A stretch of DNA of 7,487 nt from an uncultured Mycoplasmataceae bacterium (GTDB lineage: Bacteria; Bacillota_I; Bacilli_A; Mycoplasmatales; Mycoplasmoidaceae), in assembly GCA_947176435.1 (NCBI GenBank), contig CAMWQH010000025.1:1-7487 (forward strand). Reading direction: 5' to 3'. The translations under genes were made by a program, and so were the position numbers. A model generated the notes under the pieces. That model was given only the letters and a program-made list of their open reading frames with translations, made no database searches and was not told where the DNA came from. Numbering within the stretch: position 1 is the stretch's first letter; every line of letters starts with the position of its first letter. This document shows positions 6,908-7,487 of the stretch, one piece after another.

Positions 6908-7487
6908 ATGTTGTCTAATTTACATGCAGCTGCTAAAAGTCCTATAAAAGCTATTGAAGTTATAGCTATTTTTGCTGCATTTGTTATCGCAACCATCTTA
7001 TTGTTATTTATTAAAAAAATTTATTACAGAGTTTTCTTAAAGAAAAGATATTACATTTTTCCTAAGATGAGCGTTAAGGGAATTACTAACGTTGCAATGG
7101 TAATTTCTATTTCCATTGCTGCGATTATTCTTTTAACTTTTTTGACTGCTGGATTTATGGCGGTAATCTTTAGAGCTTATCCTGGTTGAAGATCTACTAT
7201 TGAAGGTGTACTTATTAAAATTGGTGGATTGTTATTTGGCCCAATCATTGGTTTGTTTATTGGTGCATTTACAGATTTATTAACAGTAGGAATGACTGCA
7301 GGAATGTTTCATTATGGTTATTTTGTTGTTGCGATGGCTTATGGATTCTTTTCAGGAATTGTTAGAACAATAATTTCATTATCTAAAGATAAAGAAATCT
7401 CTTTCTTAGCTTTATCTTCTATTTTTGTAACATTTATAGCAGTAGCATTATTCTTATTCATTTATTACATGAATATTACATCTTATA
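6908..7487 (+). CDS. Multi-pass membrane protein resembling an ECF transporter S component, partial
   Basis: The first 193 codons are in the window and the gene continues beyond its right edge. Hydrophobic segments are near residues 15-36, 58-85, 98-128, 132-155 and 165-190. The stretch IEGVLIKIGGLLFGPIIG, followed by LFIGAFTDLLTVG and then HYGYFVVAMAYGFFSGIVR, resembles the substrate-binding (S) subunits of energy-coupling-factor vitamin importers, most like the folate type with its GP-x-x-G-x-x-x-G-x-x-x-DLL pattern. If right, it would work with the shared EcfA/A'/T module encoded elsewhere. The first helix and the basic loop after it (KKIYY...LKKRYY) look like an addition to the usual six-helix S subunit. 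Trp94 is TGA. The vitamin cannot be assigned; another membrane family is possible. Confidence 0.7.

Noticed and set aside
6499..6996. Two minus-strand open frames opposite ung and the following gene
   Set aside because: They mirror conserved ung codons and the hydrophobic codons of the membrane protein, and have no ribosome sites.

Overview
The window comes from a mollicute (mycoplasma-type) chromosome. The DNA is very AT-rich. TGA sits in frame at positions that must be tryptophan, for example the conserved Trp of the SSB fold, the WG motif of uracil-DNA glycosylase and Trp280 of DnaB, so translation table 4 applies; under the standard code most genes here would look broken. From memory of the family, the order rpsF-ssb-rpsR-rplI-dnaB-lipoprotein-ung matches the MG090-MG097 region of Mycoplasma genitalium. 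This suggests a relative of the pneumoniae/penetrans/Ureaplasma side of the mycoplasmas. The species cannot be fixed from this window.

Layout. Positions 1-709 (minus strand) hold the 5' part of a BspA-type leucine-rich-repeat surface lipoprotein that runs off the left edge. Positions 710-880 are a divergent intergenic region with a promoter for each direction. The lipoprotein promoter contains a 15-bp homopolymer, and the plus-strand leader has two perfect inverted repeats. From 881 to 6880 follow seven tightly packed plus-strand genes with gaps or overlaps of -1 to 18 nt: rpsF (S6), ssb, rpsR (S18), a formate/nitrite-transporter-family channel, rplI (L9), dnaB (replicative helicase), then, after 14 nt, an unrecognised lipoprotein whose stop overlaps the start of ung. 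From 6908 to the right edge is a multi-pass membrane protein resembling an ECF transporter S component.

How they fit together. S6 and S18 bind the 30S platform as a pair, L9 is a 50S protein, and SSB and DnaB act at the replication fork. This is a conserved translation/replication operon. The FNT channel between rpsR and rplI is an accessory gene for small-anion (formate, lactate or nitrite) flux riding on that operon. The downstream lipoprotein and the 6908 gene lack Shine-Dalgarno sequences and have -10-like boxes only 5-8 nt before their ATG, suggesting internal promoters giving (nearly) leaderless mRNAs.

Most of the window is ordinary conserved genome. The parts most worth checking are the poly(A/T) tract in the BspA lipoprotein promoter (possible phase variation), the structured rpsF leader, and the FNT gene inside the operon. 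I see no RNA genes, insertion sequences, CRISPR arrays or convincing rho-independent terminators.
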